From: Bombyx mori
Taxonomy: Eukaryota; Arthropoda; Insecta; Lepidoptera; Bombycidae
Assembly (NCBI RefSeq): GCF_030269925.1
Contig: NC_085135.1
Span: forward strand, 4,278,753-4,342,752
Direction: 5' to 3'
DNA: 64,000 bases
Positions within the stretch are counted from its first letter, which is position 1. Every line of letters begins with the position of its first letter. A model generated the notes under the pieces. It made no database searches, had not been told where the DNA came from, and was given only the letters and a program-made list of their open reading frames with translations. The position numbers and the translations under genes are program-made. This document shows, piece by piece, positions 60,626 through 64,000 of this stretch.

Positions 60626-63133
60626 CGAGGCTACGTCCATCGCTCCCTCGTCTGTCCCGCCCTGCGGCTCGACAATAGCCGCGGCGGGAACTGACTCGCC
60701 GGCTGCCCTTGTTGCAGCCGGCCTCTCCTTCTTCTTTTTCTTTCCGCCCCTCCTCATTTTGGTAGAGGAGGGGGCGGATTTACACGCCGGGCCCCCGGCC
60801 CGGTGGTCGGCCTTCCTTTTAGCCGCGTCGCACAAGACGCAGTGCGGCGCGGCTGTGGTGCAGGAGGCTGCCTTGTGCCCCGGTTGGCCGCAGCGGAAAC
60901 ACAAGCCGCTGCGGTCCACGGTCGAGGGGCACTTGGCGAGGCCGTGGCCGGTGCCGAAGCACCGAAGACAACGCCACGGCCTGCTCTCCTGCAGTTGCAC
61001 GTGGGCCACTACCCAGCCCACGCGCAGCCATCCTGGGCTGTCCGAAGGCCGACCCTGTGGAGGGGTGGCCAGGAGGTTCGCCGTTGCGATGGGGCAACGC
61101 GCCCACGCCGTCCGGGTTCCGGAGTACGTCGCCCGGAGCTCCCCGACTTTGACGTCGGCGAGGGCGCAGTTGCCTTGCGACGCGATGGCCGCGGCGACCT
61201 CCTCCTTCGTGGCGCACTCGTCGAGGCCCGTAATCTTCACCTCCGCCATTTTTACGGGCCGCGCGATGCGCACCACCTCGGGGTCCGGCAGGATCTCCCT
61301 CAGCCGGGCCGCCAATTTTTCGGCCGCGGCGTTAGTGTTTGGGCCGGGGCATTCTATGAGACGGGCCCCGTTGGCCGTCTGCCGGACCTTGATGCCCCCC
61401 TCCACGCCGAGGGCGTCCACATTTACGCCGCCGCGCGCCTGGGTCATCACCTCATGGTAGGTGATGCCCTTTTCTTTGCCGGCCGGCAGCAGCTCCACTA
61501 CCACTGCAGCCGACCGCGGCGCGCGCGGCCTCCTTCGTCCATTTCGGCCCCTCGGCTCCGCTCGACCCTCTTGGCGGGGAGCGGTGGCCGCAGGGGCGGG
61601 CTTGGGGCGCGGCGCAGGAGGCGCCGCCACTTTCTTAGGCCCACGCCGCACTACCGTCGTCCAGGCCTCATCCATGTTTGCTGGGGCCGGGGGCAGTGGG
61701 CGGGGCTGGGGAGTTGGTGCCGGTTTGGCGGCGTTGACGCCCCCCTTCTTTTTATTCCGACTCCTGCCGGGCCCCACCTTCGCAGGCTGGGACGGGGCAG
61801 GAGCGGCCTTCTGGGTCTTGGGCTGGCCGGTGATAGGTGCCCTTGAGGGGGCGGGTTTTGGTGCCCCCATATCCTTTGCCGATGATCCGGGTTTGGCCGG
61901 AGCAGCAGCCGAAGCGGCCGAACGTGCCGCTGGTGTCGCATCCTTTTTGGGACCGCCAGATGTTTTTGCGGCCATTTTCTTTCGGGGTGCCGGTATGGGG
62001 GCAGCGCCTTTCGCCTCGTGAGCGAGGGGCGGCCTCGCACGCTCCACCTTGGAGCGGCGTGCCTCCAAGATTAAGAGGCGCCGCCTCAGCTCTTCGGCCT
62101 CGCTTTCATCTTCCACTTCGGGCGGAGGGGGAACGGGGGCCGAGCTGCGCTGCTGCTCTATCAGGTCATTGACCAGCGTGCGCAGCTCTGCCATGTCAAC
62201 CTTGATTTGACCGTTTTCAGCTCGCAGGTGGCCGTTCTCTTCGCTCACCTGCGCAAAGCGGGCGTGCATAAGGTCCAGCTCCCGCCGCAGGTCCGCGTTC
62301 TCCTTGTCCGTCGTGCGCTCCACCACCTCCACCAATATCTCCTCCATCGAGGTGGCTGAAGATTTGAGGGCCCGTAGGCAGTCACCCCTTAAGCCCGTGC
62401 TCGACTTCGTCGCCACCGCGGACACAAGTTTTTTAATAATGTTTAATCTACGGAGAGGGTCATAGGGACCCACCTCCGTCAGGGAGCGCTCTAGTCGCTC
62501 GACCTCTCCCACCTCTGTCCCATTCGGTGCCTTTCGGCAGGCGGCCCTGGACTGCGCCAAGGAGGCAGCATCCAGTCCGCGGGAAGAAACGTCACAATTA
62601 GTGGCGAGCGACGCCGCAGCAGTCGCCGGCCCTTCCGCCAACGCCATATATTTGGCGCTGGCAGGCTCACCCTCCGAGGAGTCAGACGGAGCGGAGGACG
62701 CCGGCCGTCGAGCCGACTTCCGCTTCCGCCGAGTCCGTTGCCGAACATTATCGGCGAACAGAGCCGGAGTCTCCCTCCCACTGGACGCGTCGCCCCTCGC
62801 GGAGCTTCGCGCCGAGTGCAGGGAAATCAGGCTGTCACAGCGCTCCAGTAACACGGTGGGAACTCGGTCCCTTACGCGACCCGTGCCGTCGCCCCCTTCG
62901 TCTTGACAAAGTTTGCCCCCCCCAGAAACGGTGGGGCAGCGTGCGGCCGATCGCTCGACCGCACGGAGGGATTCTCCCCCCGCAGAGCGGGAGGTACCCT
63001 CCTGGGGTAATAATTCTTTAACTGTTGCCATTTTCATTTTTCCTTTTTGATTAACCAGGGGTCGGTCCCCTGGGATCTGGTTGGTACCCTTGGGACTGGA
63101 CTCCCTCCAGCCATTCATCCCATCGCCGGGCAC
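60623..63133 (-). CDS. R1-clade ORF1: gag-like protein
   Basis: Up to 836 codons. The frame opens at a GTG (63133); likelier starts are ATGAATGGCTGG (about 63118) or the ATG of MATVKELLPQEG (about 63030). It contains an N-terminal Ser/Arg-rich half with a basic TRRKRKSARRPASS, a coiled-coil-like stretch (ADLRRELDLMHARFAQVSEE, LRAENGQIKVDMAELRTLVN), a long Pro/Ala/Lys-rich region and a C-terminal domain with three CCHC knuckles: CLRCFGTGHGLAKC, CFRCGQPGHKAASC, CVLCDAAKRKADHRAGGPAC. It would coat the element RNA. It ends in TAA at 60623-60625. The coding sequence is uninterrupted. Confidence 0.9.
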   Translation of the reverse strand: MPGDGMNGWRESSPKGTNQIPGDRPLVNQKGKMKMATVKELLPQEGTSRSAGGESLRAVERSAARCPTVSGGGKLCQDEGGDGTGRVRDRVPTVLLERCDSLISLHSARSSARGDASSGRETPALFADNVRQRTRRKRKSARRPASSAPSDSSEGEPASAKYMALAEGPATAAASLATNCDVSSRGLDAASLAQSRAACRKAPNGTEVGEVERLERSLTEVGPYDPLRRLNIIKKLVSAVATKSSTGLRGDCLRALKSSATSMEEILVEVVERTTDKENADLRRELDLMHARFAQVSEENGHLRAENGQIKVDMAELRTLVNDLIEQQRSSAPVPPPPEVEDESEAEELRRRLLILEARRSKVERARPPLAHEAKGAAPIPAPRKKMAAKTSGGPKKDATPAARSAASAAAPAKPGSSAKDMGAPKPAPSRAPITGQPKTQKAAPAPSQPAKVGPGRSRNKKKGGVNAAKPAPTPQPRPLPPAPANMDEAWTTVVRRGPKKVAAPPAPRPKPAPAATAPRQEGRAEPRGRNGRRRPRAPRSAAVVVELLPAGKEKGITYHEVMTQARGGVNVDALGVEGGIKVRQTANGARLIECPGPNTNAAAEKLAARLREILPDPEVVRIARPVKMAEVKITGLDECATKEEVAAAIASQGNCALADVKVGELRATYSGTRTAWARCPIATANLLATPPQGRPSDSPGWLRVGWVVAHVQLQESRPWRCLRCFGTGHGLAKCPSTVDRSGLCFRCGQPGHKAASCTTAAPHCVLCDAAKRKADHRAGGPACKSAPSSTKMRRGGKKKKKERPAATRAAGESVPAAAIVEPQGGTDEGAMDVAS

Positions 63134-63621
63134 CAGAGCTTAGGATTGGGGCATTTTTTAAAGAGGTTTACGTCCTCGCGGCCCCGTGCCTCGCGGCAGC
63201 GGCCCCCGTCCCCCACGCGGTGAGGATTACGGGTTGGCCGGCGGCCCGCCGAGTGCAACGAGCAACACGACAGACCACCGCCCGACGCTCAAGAGAGCAA
63301 CTACGACGAAGCCACGCCGGTATACCGGTACCCCCCTCTGGAGGGCGTGCCCCTGTAGCCGAAGCCGGGGACATGGCGACCAGCGGCCGGAAGATGCGTA
63401 AGCAACGCCGGCTCACTTCTCCATCGAAGGGCAGGCCAAAAGTGGCCCACCATCACCCATGGGTTAGGTCCGAAACGGGTCGGACGTCACCCGAAAAAAA
63501 AAACAAAAAGGGGAAGAAGGGGAAGAGAGAGGGAGCCCGAGCGTCTCCAGGAGGAACACCCTTCAGCGAGTGAAGGGCGTGGAGAGCCCGCAACTCCCCC
63601 TGCTGGTTTTGGTCCGCGTCA

Positions 63622-63720
63622 TCCGATCTCTTTCGTTGCAAAGCCTAACTAGGCTACCCTACTCCTACACCTAGCCTACCTACCTAACACCTAGAAATCC
63701 TTGCAACGAAAAAGATCGGA
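63622..63720 (-). repeat. Stem-loop in the R1-clade 5' UTR
   Basis: Arms 63622-63641 (tccgatctctttcgttgcaa) and 63701-63720 are reverse complements at 19 of 20 positions around a 59-base loop rich in CTA-containing words (cctaactaggcta, ctagcctacc). It lies at the start of the element, so it may be an RNA structure of the 5' UTR. Confidence 0.8.
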
Positions 63721-63815
63721 CGATACCCCTGGGAGTGGGACTGTTCCCAGAGGATCCCGTTATCCGCCACCTACGGACGCGCCCGGTGGAAGTCCAGCAA
63801 AACTCAACATATATT

Positions 63816-64000
63816 TTTATTTGGACTTTTTTTTTTGTTATAATGAGGTATTATGTGGTTGAATGAGGTTTTGTTATTTTTATTATATATTCCCTCATCG
63901 TTCACAGCACTACATACCTCTTTCACTCATTTACCACATCCTTACACACTTACAATAAGTTAGTTTTTTTTTCTACACTAGAAATTCCCTAGAAATCTTA
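63816..64000. other. AT-rich flank
   Basis: AT-rich sequence beyond the presumed 5' end of the R1-clade element. No gene or repeat recognised. The window ends here. Confidence 0.5.

Larger units (their letters stand above)
56839..63815 (-). mobile_element. Full-length R1-clade LINE with two intact ORFs
   Basis: About 7 kb on the minus strand: T run 56839-56860 (poly-A), 3' UTR to 57374, ORF2 57375-60623, ORF1 60623-63133 and a 5' UTR to about 63815. GC-rich throughout, unlike its AT-rich surroundings. The 5' boundary and target duplication are uncertain. The ORF1/ORF2 junction is TAATG. R1-clade members of silkworm with this junction include SART1; I do not claim identity with SART1, since no TTAGG repeats flank it. 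Confidence 0.9.

Noticed and set aside
58157..60678. Several long open frames on the plus strand opposite the R1-clade ORFs
   Set aside because: High GC in the true minus-strand ORFs keeps the opposite strand open. None shows a domain, and the minus strand carries endonuclease, RT and CCHC motifs.
56839..63815. Assignment to SART1 or TRAS telomeric elements
   Set aside because: No TTAGG repeats flank any copy; copies sit in unrelated targets. Only the clade and the TAATG junction are shared.

Overview
The window looks like lepidopteran (silkworm-type) heterochromatin made almost entirely of nested transposable elements; I found no confident host single-copy gene. The inference of Bombyx or a close relative rests on the combination of Bm1-type SINEs, a DD37D mariner like Bmmar1, a BMC1-like jockey family, a Dong-like R4 element and an R1-clade element with a UAAUG ORF1/ORF2 junction. 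Family names are from memory of these groups, not from a search. Density and depth of nesting would suit a W chromosome or a piRNA cluster, but nothing in the sequence proves either.

Layout. 1-3259 is AT-rich non-coding DNA with small repeats. 3260-12030 is a minus-strand R4/Dong-like element carrying a plus-strand RTE element (4805-9076), itself carrying a minus-strand R1-clade fragment (7428-8475); both insertions have clear target-site duplications (11 and 16 bp). Two smaller insertions (9959-10321, LTR-like; 10700-10778, LINE tail) also sit in the R4 element. 12133-18217 is a nearly complete Ty3/gypsy element with almost identical LTRs, primer-binding site, polypurine tract, gag and pol, but no env. 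18223-22415 holds a Helitron-like fragment, a degraded jockey copy flanked by roughly 160-bp direct repeats, and a DD37D mariner.

22416-36695 is one plus-strand jockey copy (called J2 here) split by four insertions: a full-length antisense jockey (J3, 23081-28114), a Bm1 SINE, a full-length sense jockey (J4, 29007-34154) and an R1-clade 3' fragment. J3 and J4 lie head to head and each keeps a long intact ORF2 (endonuclease plus reverse transcriptase). 36696-39165 is a truncated jockey-superfamily LINE; 39345-41085 is a full-length Bm1 SINE split by a second mariner. 41220-46110 is a mosaic of short fragments (LINE, jockey, R1, Bm1, gypsy pol tail, degenerate tandem repeats, a MITE).

46111-48106 is AT-rich with one 69-bp retro-insertion. 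48107-49454 is a broken gene of a transposase-like family I cannot name with certainty, abutting three copies of a 354-bp tandem repeat (49464-50512), the last carrying a perfect 25-bp-arm palindrome. 50513-53453 is a jockey copy joined head to head with an inverted jockey 5' end. 53455-63815 is R1-clade DNA: a fragment of another subfamily, a truncated copy (54058-56824), and a full-length copy (56839 to about 63815) with intact ORF1 and ORF2 overlapping as TAATG, the best candidate in the window for a protein-complete autonomous element.

Functionally the intact ORFs all serve retrotransposition: ORF1 RNA-binding/gag-like proteins with CCHC knuckles, and ORF2 proteins with endonuclease and reverse transcriptase; the SINEs and truncated copies are their dependents or remains.
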